Assembly (NCBI GenBank): GCA_963793025.1
Contig: CAWBYL010000001.1
Coordinates: 496,001-560,000, forward strand
Direction: 5' to 3'
DNA length: 64,000 nt
From: CAWBYL01 sp963793025
GTDB taxonomy: Bacteria; Actinomycetota; Acidimicrobiia; Acidimicrobiales; Acidimicrobilacustridaceae
The position numbers were made by a program, and so were the translations under genes. The notes beneath the pieces are model-generated. The model did not search any database. It was given only the letters and a program-made list of their open reading frames with translations, and was not told where the DNA came from. This document shows, one piece after another, positions 32,739 through 41,404 of the stretch (position 1 is the stretch's first letter; every line of letters starts with the position of its first letter).

Positions 32739-33590
32739 CTAGCCGATTCCGGCGAAGAGATCGGTCTCGGGGAGATCCGTGGGCACCCGGCTCTGGGCCA
32801 GGATGTACTCCTCGTAGGGATGCACGGTGCGAGCGACCTCGCGGGGCAGCCCGAACCAGAACGCCGACGTGGGATCGACCTGCGTGGCGTGGGCGAGCAG
32901 CGCTTCGAGCCGGACGTCATAGGTGTCAGCGATGTCGATCGCGGTGGTGACGCGCTCGTCGTGGGACGGACGGTCGAACCACTCGTCGGAGTAAGGCGAC
33001 TCGAGGCCGAGCTCGAGGAACTTCTCGTGGGTCGCCTGGACCCGTGCCCGGGACCAGACCGCGTAGTAGAGCTTCAGCGGAGTGAACGCCTCGCCCAGGT
33101 CCGGTCGGAACGCCGGGTCTCCGGCCAGATCGAACGCCGGCAGCGAGATGTCGTGCACCCGCAGGTGGTCGGGATGGGGGTAGCCCTGCTGGTCGTCGCC
33201 GTAGGTGAGGATCACCTGGGCTCGCTCGCGCCGGATGATCTCGACCAACCGGCCCACCGCCTCGTCGAGGTCGGCGTTGGCGAACGCCTCGGGGCGGGCG
33301 TTGGCCTCGGTGTCGGGCATGCCCGAGTCGCGGTAGCCGAGAAGGACGACTTCGTCGTAGCCGATGATGTCGGCCGCCGCCGCCAGCTCGGCCATGCGCA
33401 CGGCCGGGAGGTCGGCGCGCACCTCCGGCGTGTCCATGGCCGGGTTGAGTACGTCCCCCTCCTCACCACCGGTGCAGGTCACGAGCACGGTGCGCACGCC
33501 GTCGGCCTTGTAGTGAGCAACCGTGGACGCGCCCTTCGAGGCCTCGTCGTCGGGGTGGGCGTGTACGGAGAGGAGGCAGCGGTCGGCCAT
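32739..33590 (-). CDS. mca: Mycothiol S-conjugate amidase
   Basis: A 283-residue LmbE/PIG-L-fold zinc hydrolase. The metal site is LLSVHAHPDDEASKGASTVA (HPDD), with HPDHLRVHD downstream as the further His; VLVTCTGGEEGDVLNPAM and YRDSGMPDTEANARPEAFAN are characteristic of Mca rather than the biosynthetic MshB. Mca splits mycothiol-drug or mycothiol-toxin conjugates into a mercapturic acid (exported) and GlcN-Ins, so it marks a mycothiol-using actinobacterium. A TAGCTT box seven bases from the ATG indicates a leaderless message. MshB is the main alternative, less likely. Confidence 0.88.
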   Translation of the reverse strand: MADRCLLSVHAHPDDEASKGASTVAHYKADGVRTVLVTCTGGEEGDVLNPAMDTPEVRADLPAVRMAELAAAADIIGYDEVVLLGYRDSGMPDTEANARPEAFANADLDEAVGRLVEIIRRERAQVILTYGDDQQGYPHPDHLRVHDISLPAFDLAGDPAFRPDLGEAFTPLKLYYAVWSRARVQATHEKFLELGLESPYSDEWFDRPSHDERVTTAIDIADTYDVRLEALLAHATQVDPTSAFWFGLPREVARTVHPYEEYILAQSRVPTDLPETDLFAGIG

Positions 33591-33597
33591 CCCTCGC

Positions 33598-33603
33598 AAG
33601 CTA
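33598..33603 (-). promoter_or_regulatory. Putative -10 box of the mca operon
   Basis: TAGCTT on the minus strand, seven bases before ATG 33590. A divergent box for the PEBP-like gene lies 45 bases away. Confidence 0.5.
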
Positions 33604-33647
33604 CCGGGACGACGGCGGCGCGGCACCGACCCGGCGTGCTCCCGACC

Positions 33648-33653
33648 TAACCT
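33648..33653 (+). promoter_or_regulatory. Putative -10 box of the PEBP-like lipoprotein gene
   Basis: TAACCT, eight bases before ATG 33662. Confidence 0.5.
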
Positions 33654-33661
33654 CGGCGCCG

Positions 33662-34297
33662 ATGCCCCGACCCCTCTCCGCCCCGTCCACGCGACGCCCC
33701 CGACGGGCGTGCTGCGCCCTGCTCGTCCTCGCCCTGGCTGCCACCGCGGCGACGACAGCATGCGGAACGAGCGGCCGCACCTTGCGCGATCCGGCACCCG
33801 GCGCCACGGCACCGCCCCGCAAGGGGTCGTCCACGACCACGACGTTCGCGGTGGTGCCCGACGCCCTCAGCATCGTGTCCAGCGAGTGGACGCCGGGGGG
33901 TGAGATTCCGGTCAGCCACACCTGCGACGGCGTCGACGTCTCACCGCCCCTGACGATCAACGGTGCACCGGCGAGCACGGTGGAGCTGCTGCTCGTCGTC
34001 ACCGATCAGGACGCCGCGGGCTACCTGCACTGGGTCGTGGCCGGGATCGACCCGACGACCAGCAACTTCGACGAAGGCCTCTCACCGGCGGGAGCCCTCG
34101 AGATCGTGAACGACTCCGGGTCACCCGACTGGTCCGGCCCGTGTCCACCGTCGGGGACCCACACCTACGACTTCACCGTGTACGCCCTCGATCAGCCGTC
34201 GGGTCTCTCCCCGACCTCGAGCCGCGAGGACATCGTGGCCGTCGAGAGCACGGCCGTGACCACCGCCGCCATGACCGGGATCTACACCCGAGCCTGA
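33662..34297 (+). CDS. YbhB/YbcL-family (PEBP/Raf-kinase-inhibitor-like) lipoprotein
   Basis: A 211-residue exported lipoprotein: Arg-rich signal peptide ending in lipobox ATTAC, a Pro/Thr spacer, then a PEBP fold. Family signs are IPVSHTCDGVDVSPPLTI (the D-x-SPPL ligand-pocket motif), HWVVAGIDPTTSNFDEG and GPCPPSGTHTYDFTVYALDQ. Bacterial PEBP proteins have no firm function; they may bind small anions or lipids, or inhibit proteases. The Thr-rich linker resembles that of other exported proteins here. Confidence 0.88.
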   Translation: MPRPLSAPSTRRPRRACCALLVLALAATAATTACGTSGRTLRDPAPGATAPPRKGSSTTTTFAVVPDALSIVSSEWTPGGEIPVSHTCDGVDVSPPLTINGAPASTVELLLVVTDQDAAGYLHWVVAGIDPTTSNFDEGLSPAGALEIVNDSGSPDWSGPCPPSGTHTYDFTVYALDQPSGLSPTSSREDIVAVESTAVTTAAMTGIYTRA

Positions 34298-34328
34298 TCT
34301 CCCGACCCGCCGGAGGGCCCGCCCGTGG

Positions 34329-35144
34329 TCACGGTCGGGGCTGGGCCAACAGTGCGGCGAGCTGACGTGACTGGGCGAGGAGCTGGCCGTCGCGCGTCCA
34401 CAGCTCCCCGTCCTCCTCGCAAAAGCCTCCGGCGCTCGCCGAGGACCGGAATCGGATCAGGCACCAGTCGTCGTAGCCCTCCCGCGGCAGCGACCGGACG
34501 TGCACGGTGAGGTCGACGGTCGTTATCCCCCACCGCCCTCGGATGCGCCCGAACAGGGCGGGCATCCAGGCATCCGTGAACGCGATCAGGGCGGCGGCGT
34601 CGACCGGCTGGCCCTCGGTCAGCCGGAGCCACCCGCCCGTGATCGCCTCGGTGCCGCCGCTGAACGGCGGCGGACCGATGGCCCGGCGGTACTCGTAGCG
34701 GGAGGCGAGCGCCGGGATCGCCTCCGGAGGGAGGGACGGATCGAAGACCTGTGCCGTCAGGTCCTCGGGCGACGGCACCTCCGGCGCGACCACGTCGCAG
34801 AACTCCGGACCCGGACGATCGAGGGAGAAGGCGGCGACGGCGATGGCCAGGGCCCGATCACCCTGGGTGAGCCGAGCGGAGACCGACGTGAGCGAGCGAC
34901 CGGAGCGCTCCACCGCCACCTCGATGTCGGCGGGGCCGGCGTCGGGCCGGGACAGGTAGTGCACCGTGAACGAACGGCAGGTGCGAGCAGCGTCGCCCAC
35001 GGCGTGCTCCAGCGCACGGAACAACAGAGCTCCGACGTACCCGCCGTTGGGGCCGGCCTGGACCCACCAGCCCTCGTCGATCCGGGCCCGGTAGGCGCCG
35101 TCGCCCACCGGAACGACGGCGGTGTCGCGATCGAAGCGGGTCAT
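34329..35144 (-). CDS. Acyl-CoA thioesterase-like, double hotdog fold (copy 2)
   Basis: A 271-residue TesB-like protein: WWVQAGPNGGYVGALLFRAL (typical 'p-nGGy-aal' turn of the first hotdog), RSFTVHYLSRPDAGPADIEV, then C-terminal ALIAFTDAWMPALFGRIRGR and TVDLTVHVRSLPREGYDDWC with the second active-site strand (E/D-DGELWTRDGQLLAQSRQLAA). Many actinobacteria have such enzymes among lipid genes. It is transcribed away from the kinase at 35216. Substrate unknown. Confidence 0.87.
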   Translation of the reverse strand: MTRFDRDTAVVPVGDGAYRARIDEGWWVQAGPNGGYVGALLFRALEHAVGDAARTCRSFTVHYLSRPDAGPADIEVAVERSGRSLTSVSARLTQGDRALAIAVAAFSLDRPGPEFCDVVAPEVPSPEDLTAQVFDPSLPPEAIPALASRYEYRRAIGPPPFSGGTEAITGGWLRLTEGQPVDAAALIAFTDAWMPALFGRIRGRWGITTVDLTVHVRSLPREGYDDWCLIRFRSSASAGGFCEEDGELWTRDGQLLAQSRQLAALLAQPRP

Positions 35145-35150
35145 GTCGGG

Positions 35151-35156
35151 AACCTA
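35151..35156 (-). promoter_or_regulatory. Putative -10 box of the second thioesterase gene
   Basis: TAGGTT on the minus strand, six bases before ATG 35144. Confidence 0.5.
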
Positions 35157-35215
35157 CCGCCAACCACGAACCGCCATTGACAGACCACCCACGGCGCGGG
35201 GTAGGTACAGCTGTC

Positions 35216-36478
35216 ATGGCTGGATCGTCTCCCTTCGACAGCGCGCTCATCGCTGGGCGCTACCGACCGGTTCGTACCATCGGACGGGGTGGGATGGGTG
35301 AGGTCTTCGAGGCGGTCGACGAACGCCTGGGACGGTCCGTGGCGGTGAAGGTCGTGACCGCGACCGATGCCGCGACGGCTGAACGCCTCCGGGCCGAGGC
35401 TCTCTCGCTGGCACGGCTCCAGCACCCGAACATCGTGTCGGTGTACGACACCGGCGAGCACCAGGGCCGCCCGTTCGTGGTCACCGAGTTGGTGACGGGC
35501 CAGTCGCTCCACCACCTTCTGGCCAACGCAGGCACCCTCGAGCCCGAGCGGGTGCAGCGAGTCGGTGTCGAGATGGCTGCGGCGTTGGCCTGCGCTCACG
35601 ACCACGGGATCGTCCACCGTGATCTGAAGCCGGCAAACATCTTGCTGGCCGAGCCGGGAGGCGCCGCTCGTCTCATCGACTTCGGTATCGCCTCGTCCGA
35701 ACACGCGGCCGGTCTGACCTCGACGGGTCTGGTGATCGGCACACCGGCCTACCTCTCACCCGAGCAGGTCCAAGGACGGCGCGCCCGACCGTCCTCGGAC
35801 ATCTACAGCCTGGGCCTGGTCCTCCTCGAGGCCCTCACCGGGACCAAGCCCTTCCCCGGAACGGCCATGGAGTCGGCCGCCGCTCGGGTGGCCGCTGACC
35901 CTCCGATCCCCGAGGGTGTGGGCCCGCGGTGGCAATCCATCCTCGCGGCCATGACGGGACGCCGACCCGAGGACCGGCCCACCGCCGCCGTCGTGCGAAG
36001 CCGTCTGAGCGGCGACGACGACGGATGGGCCACGACCTGGCCCGGCACGGCGGGCGACGCCGCTCCGACCGAGCCACTACGGCCTGACCCCACGCTGGTG
36101 ATCCCGTTGTTCCCCGACTCCGCGCACGAGGACGATCCCAAGCGCACCGGGCGGCGAGCAGTCCTGCTCCTCGCTGCGGCCGCCGTCGCGTTGCTGGCCC
36201 TGGCCGGGATCGCAGCTCTCGCCGCCCGAGGACCGGCGGCCACCAGCGACGACCTCGACGTCGTGGACAACAGGCCCGACCCCACCAGCACGGTCGTGTC
36301 CCCGACCACGGTCGCGGCGTCGACCACCCCGGCCCCCACGACCACCACCGCCCCCACGACCACCACCGCCCCCACGACCACCACCGCCTCCACGACCACC
36401 ACCGCCACTGCCGAGCCACCGGGCAAGGGCAAGGGCGGTGAGCAAGGCAAGGAAGGCGGCAAGGGGAAGCCCGGCTAG
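35216..36478 (+). CDS. Transmembrane Ser/Thr protein kinase with short Gly/Lys tail
   Basis: A 420-residue PknB-type kinase. It has the Gly loop IGRGGMGEVFEA (about 21-32), Lys in AVKVV, HRDLKPANILL (about 135), LIDFGIASSEHA and GTPAYLSPEQVQG; the C-lobe is complete. A membrane helix at about 315-338 (VLLLAAAAVALLALAGIAAL) leads to an exported tail of Thr-Thr-Thr-Ala-Pro repeats and ends in a Gly/Lys-rich stretch (GKGKGGEQGKEGGKGKPG), with no folded sensor domain. The basic tail might touch cell-wall polymers or DNA outside; that is speculation. ATG 35216 is preferred over 35177. The divergent thioesterase start is 72 bases away. Confidence 0.88.
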   Translation: MAGSSPFDSALIAGRYRPVRTIGRGGMGEVFEAVDERLGRSVAVKVVTATDAATAERLRAEALSLARLQHPNIVSVYDTGEHQGRPFVVTELVTGQSLHHLLANAGTLEPERVQRVGVEMAAALACAHDHGIVHRDLKPANILLAEPGGAARLIDFGIASSEHAAGLTSTGLVIGTPAYLSPEQVQGRRARPSSDIYSLGLVLLEALTGTKPFPGTAMESAAARVAADPPIPEGVGPRWQSILAAMTGRRPEDRPTAAVVRSRLSGDDDGWATTWPGTAGDAAPTEPLRPDPTLVIPLFPDSAHEDDPKRTGRRAVLLLAAAAVALLALAGIAALAARGPAATSDDLDVVDNRPDPTSTVVSPTTVAASTTPAPTTTTAPTTTTAPTTTTASTTTTATAEPPGKGKGGEQGKEGGKGKPG

Positions 36479-36485
36479 ACGGGCC

Positions 36486-37679
36486 TCACCAGGAGTCGGG
36501 TGCGTCCAGGAGGTCGACCCGCCACTTCATCCCGGTGCGGAGAAGGGGGCGGTGGAAGCGAGCACTCCGGTCGCTCGACCACCTCGCCTCCGGGGCACCG
36601 ACCAGGGCGCACAACCCGAGGAGGGCTTCGTCGTAGTTCACCCGCCAGCCGGCGTAGTCCCGCCACGCCTGCTCCCGGTCGACCCGCACCGGCACGCCGG
36701 CGAGCTCGAGCTCCTCGACGAGCTCGTCGAAGTCGGCTCGGGAGATCGAGATCGGATCGTTCGGTCTCGGATCCTCCGGGGTGCGCAATCCGTAGTAGCT
36801 CGCGATAGATCGCAGGGCGAGAAAGCCGGCCCGGAGGGTGAGGGGGGCCTGGGGCTCACGCGGGAGGTCGAGGGCGGAGTGGGCGAGGGCGATGGTGTCG
36901 AGGACACTTCCGGCCGTCGTGATCCACGAGCTGGTGGCCCGCTTGGACCGGAAGAGGGCCAGGGAGGGCTGGGAGGTGTGGCTCTCCTCCAGCTCCTCGA
37001 ACCAGGTCTCCCACCCCTCCCAGATGGTGCCCAGGCGCGACGTCCAGTCGATGGCGTGCAGGCGCATGATGAACGTCGCCGGGGACGGGGGTGATCCGGC
37101 CCGGACCTCGAGCTTCAACACCTCCGTCTCCCGTCGCGAGAAGCTCCCGTAGATCGTCGGCAGGTAGGTGATCAACAGCGCCACCACACCCAGGCCGAGG
37201 AGGGCTTCGCCGACCACGAGCACTGTCGTCGCCGTGTTCGGTGCCGGGGCGAAGCCGAGGGTGGTGATCGACGAGCCCGACAGGCGAAGTGCGTTGCGGA
37301 TGTCGAGATCGGACACCGCCCACAGCATCGGCGTGAAGGCGGCGATGATCCCGAGGGCCCACACCAACGCCAGGGTCACCAGGGCCATCGGCGCGTAGCG
37401 GGACAGCACCGCGTGGCGGCGCTCGGCGTCGTGGTGGCGCTCGGCGAGGGGCGAGTAGACGGCCCGCATGCAGAGGAACAGCACACGGGTGATCAGGACC
37501 TGCTCCCCGCGGGGGACGACCACCGTGCGGATGGCTGACCGGAGCACGGCCTGCAGGAGGAAGAGCCCCACTGCGAAGGCAAGGACACGTACGGCGATCA
37601 CGTCGAGACCTCGTCCACCGCAGGAGCCTACGCAGGGCGGGTGGAGACGATGCCCGTCGTCGCCCCACGGTCGGCTCAT
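36486..37679 (-). CDS. Ion-channel-like membrane protein with large cytoplasmic domain
   Basis: About 397 residues. The N-terminal 190 residues have several membrane helices and, between two of them, LRLSGSSITTLGFAPAPNTA, reminiscent of a potassium-channel pore loop (T-T-x-G-F in place of T-V-G-Y-G). The preceding helix is ALVTLALVWALGIIAAFTPM, and the following one LLGLGVVALLITYLPTIYGS. The remaining 200 residues are soluble and helical (ETEVLKLEVRAGSPPSPATF, then WEGWETWFEELEESHTSQPS), with no recognised domain. Channel function is inference. The ATG at 37679 is uncertain; internal GTG codons are possible. Confidence 0.65.
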   Translation of the reverse strand: MSRPWGDDGHRLHPPCVGSCGGRGLDVIAVRVLAFAVGLFLLQAVLRSAIRTVVVPRGEQVLITRVLFLCMRAVYSPLAERHHDAERRHAVLSRYAPMALVTLALVWALGIIAAFTPMLWAVSDLDIRNALRLSGSSITTLGFAPAPNTATTVLVVGEALLGLGVVALLITYLPTIYGSFSRRETEVLKLEVRAGSPPSPATFIMRLHAIDWTSRLGTIWEGWETWFEELEESHTSQPSLALFRSKRATSSWITTAGSVLDTIALAHSALDLPREPQAPLTLRAGFLALRSIASYYGLRTPEDPRPNDPISISRADFDELVEELELAGVPVRVDREQAWRDYAGWRVNYDEALLGLCALVGAPEARWSSDRSARFHRPLLRTGMKWRVDLLDAPDSW

Positions 37680-37768
37680 CGAGACGGTATCCTCACTCTC
37701 CGTGGTCGAAGCGGTATCGCGGACCCCCCCATCCCTCATCTGCCCGGCGGGCACCATCGGAGTCAGCA

Positions 37769-38782
37769 ATGAACGACGCAGTCACGGTGGTCGTCCCCAC
37801 CCGTTCCCGGCCTGTCCTGCTCCGTCGGACCGTCTGCAGCATCCTCGACCAGCAGGGTGCCGACGTGTCGGTGATCGTGGTCGACGACGCCAGTCCGGAA
37901 CCTGTTGCGGACTCACTCGCCGACATCGTCGATCTGGTCGGGTCACGGCTCACCGTGTTGCGCCGTGAGCATTCCGACCGCGTGTCGATGGTCCGCAACC
38001 TCGGGCTGAGCGAGGTGAGCACGCCGTGGGTCGGGTTCTGTGACGACGACGACCTCTGGGCGCCCACCAAGGTGGCCGACCAGTTGACGGCGATGGCCGA
38101 CGCCGACACGGGTTGGTCCTGCAGTGGCGCCGTCGCCGTCGACCCCGCTCTCGAACCCATCTACGAAATGGCGGTACCAGATCCGGTGGGGCTCACCGCT
38201 CGTCTGCTCAGGATGAACGTGATCCCCGGTGGCGCGTCGAGCGTGATCGCCTCGACCGATCTGGTTGAACAGTTGAACGGCTTCGATCCGGACCTCAACG
38301 CCGACACCGACTGGGACATGTGGATCCGGCTGTCCGAGCTCGCTCCCCTCGCCGTGGTCGATCGGCCCCACGTCGCCTACCTGGTCCATGACGGATCAAT
38401 GTCGCTCGACACCGGCCACCTCGAGGACGAGATCGACCGCATCGTCGCCAAGCACAGCCAGCGGGCCGAGGAGCTCGGGGTGAGCCTCGATCGCGCCGAG
38501 TGGCTCGACCACCTCAGCTACGTCCAGCTTCGGGCCGGGGCACGGGTGGCCGCGGCCCGGTCGACCCTCGATTCGGCCCGCTCCGGGGGTGGCTACCGCC
38601 GACTGGCCACCGCCGCACTGTCCCTGGTCAGCCCGACCCGGACGCTCGCGCTTCGCAACAAGCGAGCCCGCCAGCACTCGGACCCGCTGGCCCTCGCCGA
38701 GGTGAGAGGATGGATCACCCGCTACCGCACCACCGCGACGCTGCTCCCCGAGAGCGGCAAGGGCCAGCCCCCGGTCGCCTGA
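37769..38782 (+). CDS. Glycosyltransferase family 2
   Basis: A 337-residue GT-A enzyme: VTVVVPTRSRPVLLRRTVCS, VIVVDDASPEPVADSLADIV (nucleotide-binding Asp), VSMVRNLGLSEVSTPWVGFC, then DDDDLWAPTKVADQLTAM with the DxD-type metal site, and GFDPDLNADTDWDMWIRLSE with the catalytic Asp region. It transfers a sugar from a nucleotide donor, probably to a glycolipid, wall polymer or protein. No other cell-surface biosynthesis genes adjoin it. The start ATG sits where the divergent channel-like gene's longest frame begins, so the two promoters overlap. Confidence 0.9.
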   Translation: MNDAVTVVVPTRSRPVLLRRTVCSILDQQGADVSVIVVDDASPEPVADSLADIVDLVGSRLTVLRREHSDRVSMVRNLGLSEVSTPWVGFCDDDDLWAPTKVADQLTAMADADTGWSCSGAVAVDPALEPIYEMAVPDPVGLTARLLRMNVIPGGASSVIASTDLVEQLNGFDPDLNADTDWDMWIRLSELAPLAVVDRPHVAYLVHDGSMSLDTGHLEDEIDRIVAKHSQRAEELGVSLDRAEWLDHLSYVQLRAGARVAAARSTLDSARSGGGYRRLATAALSLVSPTRTLALRNKRARQHSDPLALAEVRGWITRYRTTATLLPESGKGQPPVA

Positions 38783-38827
38783 CGGCCACGCGACGCGCCA
38801 CCCCGGAGCCCGTGGGAGGCTGTCGCC

Positions 38828-39118
38828 ATGCACCCGGCCGAGCGCGTCCGATTCGTGACCGAGACGGCCCGGGCGGTGCTCGCCGGCCGGCTCGACGCCG
38901 ACGAGGCGGCAACTGCGTTGGCCCTGCAGGCCGAGCAGCTCACCGGGCTCCTCCGCTCCGACCGCAACGACGTCACCCGCTCCGAGTGCGACACCGTCGC
39001 CACCCAGCTGCGGCTGCTGGCCGAACAGATCGCCGACACCGATTCATCGGCGGCGACCGTCGACGCCCGCAGGGCGATCGCCGACACGATCGGCACGCTC
39101 GCCCAGTCGTTGCGCTAG
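38828..39118 (+). CDS. Small helical protein, unknown
   Basis: A 96-residue cytoplasmic protein made of three or four predicted helices (HPAERVRFVTETARAVLAGR, LDADEAATALALQAEQLTGL, VATQLRLLAEQIADTDSSAA, ARRAIADTIGTLAQSLR). There is no Cys, no membrane segment and no motif that I recognise. The sequence has coding-like amino-acid balance and follows the glycosyltransferase by 45 bases, so it may share its transcript. Confidence 0.65.
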   Translation: MHPAERVRFVTETARAVLAGRLDADEAATALALQAEQLTGLLRSDRNDVTRSECDTVATQLRLLAEQIADTDSSAATVDARRAIADTIGTLAQSLR

Positions 39119-39167
39119 AACCAGACGTGGCCGCGCAGGGCGTGCGGATCTCTCTCGGGGGTGGCAG

Positions 39168-40211
39168 ATGAAGGCGTTCCAGCTCATCGGTGGATCGGCC
39201 GATGTCGATCAGACGACCGCGCTCAACGAGGTCTCCCAACCTGACCCAGGCCCCGGACAGGTGCTGGTCCGCATCGGCGGCGCCGGCGCATGCCACAGCG
39301 ACGTGAGCCTCATGGAGTTCTCGGCCGGGGGCCGGCGCGAGACTCCGATGACGCTCGGCCACGAGAACGCCGGCTGGATCGAGGCGTTCGGTCCCGGCAC
39401 CCTCCCGACTCCCGGACTCGAGGTCGGTGCGCCGGTCGCCGTTTACGGCGCCTGGGGGTGCGGCCAGTGCATCAACTGCCGCAAGGGCATGGAGAACTAC
39501 TGCCTCAACATCAGCGCCAGCGGACCAGGTCTGAGCGTCGACGGCGGCATGGCCGAGTACCTCCTCGTTCCGGCCCCGCGGTACCTCGTCCCACTGGGCG
39601 ACATGGCGCCCGCCGACGCCGCGCCGCTGACCGATGCCGGCCTGACGCCCTATCACGCCATCAAGCAGTCGCTGTCGGTCTTGGTCCCCGGCTCGTACGC
39701 CGTCGTCATCGGCGCCGGTGGACTGGGCCATCTTGCCGTGCAGTTCCTCAAGGCGCTCTCGCCGGCGACGGTGATCTCCGTCGACCAGCGGGAGTCGGCC
39801 CTCGCCGTGGCCGCCAAGGTCGGCGCCGACCACACCGTGGTGGCGGGGCCCGACGCCGCCGAGGAGATCCGCCAGCTCATGGGCGGTCGCGGCGCCGAGC
39901 TGGTGCTCGACATCGTGGGCTACGACGACACCATGGCCCTCGGCGCCGCGGTGGCGGCCCCCCTCGGGCGCTTCACGGTGGTCGGCGTCGGTGGCGGAAC
40001 CCTGCCGTTCAACTTCTTCTCCTTCCCATACGAGTGCTCGGTGCAGAGCACCTACTGGGGCAGCATCACCGAGCTACAGGAGCTCTTCGCTTTGGCCCGC
40101 TCCGGCGGCTTCGAGGTGCATGCCGAGCAGTACCCCATCGCCGAGGCCGCCGAGGTCTACCGCAAGATGGTCGGCGGAACCCTGCAGGGCCGCGCCGTCA
40201 TCGTCCCCTGA
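39168..40211 (+). CDS. Zinc-type NAD(P)-dependent alcohol dehydrogenase (MDR)
   Basis: A 347-residue medium-chain dehydrogenase. Catalytic zinc ligands are seen in GGAGACHSDVSLMEF (Cys) and TLGHENAGWIEAFG (GHE); the structural zinc lobe is GCGQCINCRKGMENYCLN (four Cys). The Rossmann motif VVIGAGGLGHLAVQFLKALS is at about 181-200, followed by an Asp that favours NAD. The overall sequence resembles actinobacterial enzymes of the AdhA/NDMA-like or aryl-alcohol group. ATG 39168 has only a weak GGGGGTGGCAG upstream. Confidence 0.93.
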   Translation: MKAFQLIGGSADVDQTTALNEVSQPDPGPGQVLVRIGGAGACHSDVSLMEFSAGGRRETPMTLGHENAGWIEAFGPGTLPTPGLEVGAPVAVYGAWGCGQCINCRKGMENYCLNISASGPGLSVDGGMAEYLLVPAPRYLVPLGDMAPADAAPLTDAGLTPYHAIKQSLSVLVPGSYAVVIGAGGLGHLAVQFLKALSPATVISVDQRESALAVAAKVGADHTVVAGPDAAEEIRQLMGGRGAELVLDIVGYDDTMALGAAVAAPLGRFTVVGVGGGTLPFNFFSFPYECSVQSTYWGSITELQELFALARSGGFEVHAEQYPIAEAAEVYRKMVGGTLQGRAVIVP

Positions 40212-40240
40212 CCGGGCCGGCCCGCCCCCCGGCGCCCCGC

Positions 40241-40288
40241 CGATCCCGATCCCGATCCCGATCCCGATCCCGATCCCGATCCCGATCC
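40241..40288. repeat. Hexanucleotide tandem repeat (CGATCC)8
   Basis: Eight perfect copies of CGATCC between two convergent genes. The last copy overlaps the start of the large hairpin at 40285. Such a short exact array is prone to copy-number change. Confidence 0.97.
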
Positions 40289-40342
40289 GAAACGATGCGC
40301 TCCTCGCGTGCCAGAGCACGCGAAAAGCGCATCGTTTCGGAT
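40285..40342. terminator. Large bidirectional hairpin between convergent genes
   Basis: Outer stem of 17 pairs (ATCCGAAACGATGCGCT and its complement), a three-by-three internal loop, then an inner stem of seven pairs (CGCGTGC/GCACGCG) with a CAGA loop. It lies between the alcohol dehydrogenase stop (40211) and the SDR stop (40355). Longer and more elaborate than the other terminators here. Confidence 0.75.
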
Positions 40343-40354
40343 TGGGGTACGGGG

Positions 40355-41347
40355 TCAGCGGTAGTCCTCGAAGTCTCCGGTGGCGACCCCGTTGCGCTCG
40401 TCGGCCATGTGGCGCCACACCTGGGGCTGCGAGCCGTCGACGTCGGTCACGGCGTAGTGGGTGGCCAGCTCCCCGGCGTCGACCGACCGCTGGTTCCACC
40501 GCCCCCGATCAGGATCGGCGGCCATGGCCGCGATGCCCCGGCCCACGAAGCGGGGTGTCTCGGACAGGACGAACCCGGGCGGGGCCGAGGGGCCGCCCGG
40601 GCGGTCGGGATCGACGGCGTCGCGCCACGTCTCCTCGGTGACACCGAAGGTCTCCAACATGATCTCGGACCGCATCCACCCCGGCGACACCGCCACCGCG
40701 GTCGCCCCGTGGGGGGCCAGCTCGTGGCCCTGGGAGAAGGCCAGGCGGTTCACCGCCGACTTGGCCAGGTCGTAGAAGACCGAGATCCGGTACTCGGTCG
40801 CGTTGTGATCCACCGTGCCGTCGGTGACCTCGATGAGCAGCCCACCTTCCTCGGCGACGAGTAGCGGGAGGAGGTGGTGTGACGTGATCAGGTGCGTGTC
40901 GACAGCCAGGTGGACGAGGTGGAGCCCGTCGGCCAGGTCCAGCTCCCAGATGGGGGTGTTCCACTGCGGCGGTCCGCCCTTGAGCACCTCGCCGCCCCAG
41001 ATGTCGTTGACCAGGACGTCGATGTGACCGTAGGTCTCGGACAGTCGACCGGCGAGGGCGGCAACCTGGTCGGGATCGAGGTGGTCGACGACCTCGGCGA
41101 CACCGATGCCACCGAGACCGGTCACGAGCTCGGCGGTCTCCTCGATCGTCTCGGGGCGGTCGTACTCGGAACGCCCGGCCGGGCCACGGGAGCTGCGACC
41201 AGTGCACACGACAGTGGCCCCGGCTTCACCGAGGGCGGTGGCGATACCCCTCCCGGCGCCTCGGGTGGCCCCGGCGACGACGGCCACCTTCCCGTGCAGA
41301 GGTGCGGGCCCGACGTGGTCCGGTGCGGTGGTGGTCATGGTGCCCAT
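40355..41347 (-). CDS. SDR-family oxidoreductase with C-terminal extension
   Basis: A 330-residue short-chain dehydrogenase: VAVVAGATRGAGRGIATALG for nucleotide binding, CTGRSSRGPAGRSEYDRPET suggesting NADP, VLVNDIWGGEVLKGGPPQWN in place of the usual NNAG, and the catalytic Tyr/Lys in FYDLAKSAVNRLAF with Ser/Thr upstream (EVTDGTVDH). The altered NDIWGG motif and the long C-terminus after ETPRFVGRGIAAMAADPDRG mark a specific subfamily that I recognise only as 'SDR, uncharacterised'. AGGGAGGA lies upstream of ATG 41347; ATG 41338 is an alternative. Confidence 0.88.
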   Translation of the reverse strand: MGTMTTTAPDHVGPAPLHGKVAVVAGATRGAGRGIATALGEAGATVVCTGRSSRGPAGRSEYDRPETIEETAELVTGLGGIGVAEVVDHLDPDQVAALAGRLSETYGHIDVLVNDIWGGEVLKGGPPQWNTPIWELDLADGLHLVHLAVDTHLITSHHLLPLLVAEEGGLLIEVTDGTVDHNATEYRISVFYDLAKSAVNRLAFSQGHELAPHGATAVAVSPGWMRSEIMLETFGVTEETWRDAVDPDRPGGPSAPPGFVLSETPRFVGRGIAAMAADPDRGRWNQRSVDAGELATHYAVTDVDGSQPQVWRHMADERNGVATGDFEDYR

Positions 41348-41404
41348 CGTCCAGGGTCCTCCCTGACATCTCGTGTCAGGGTTGGACGCAGTCGGTTCGG
41401 CCGG

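Noticed and set aside
40241..40288. CRISPR or origin iterons
   Set aside because: Six-base units without spacers, beside a terminator; no dnaA box or replication gene nearby.
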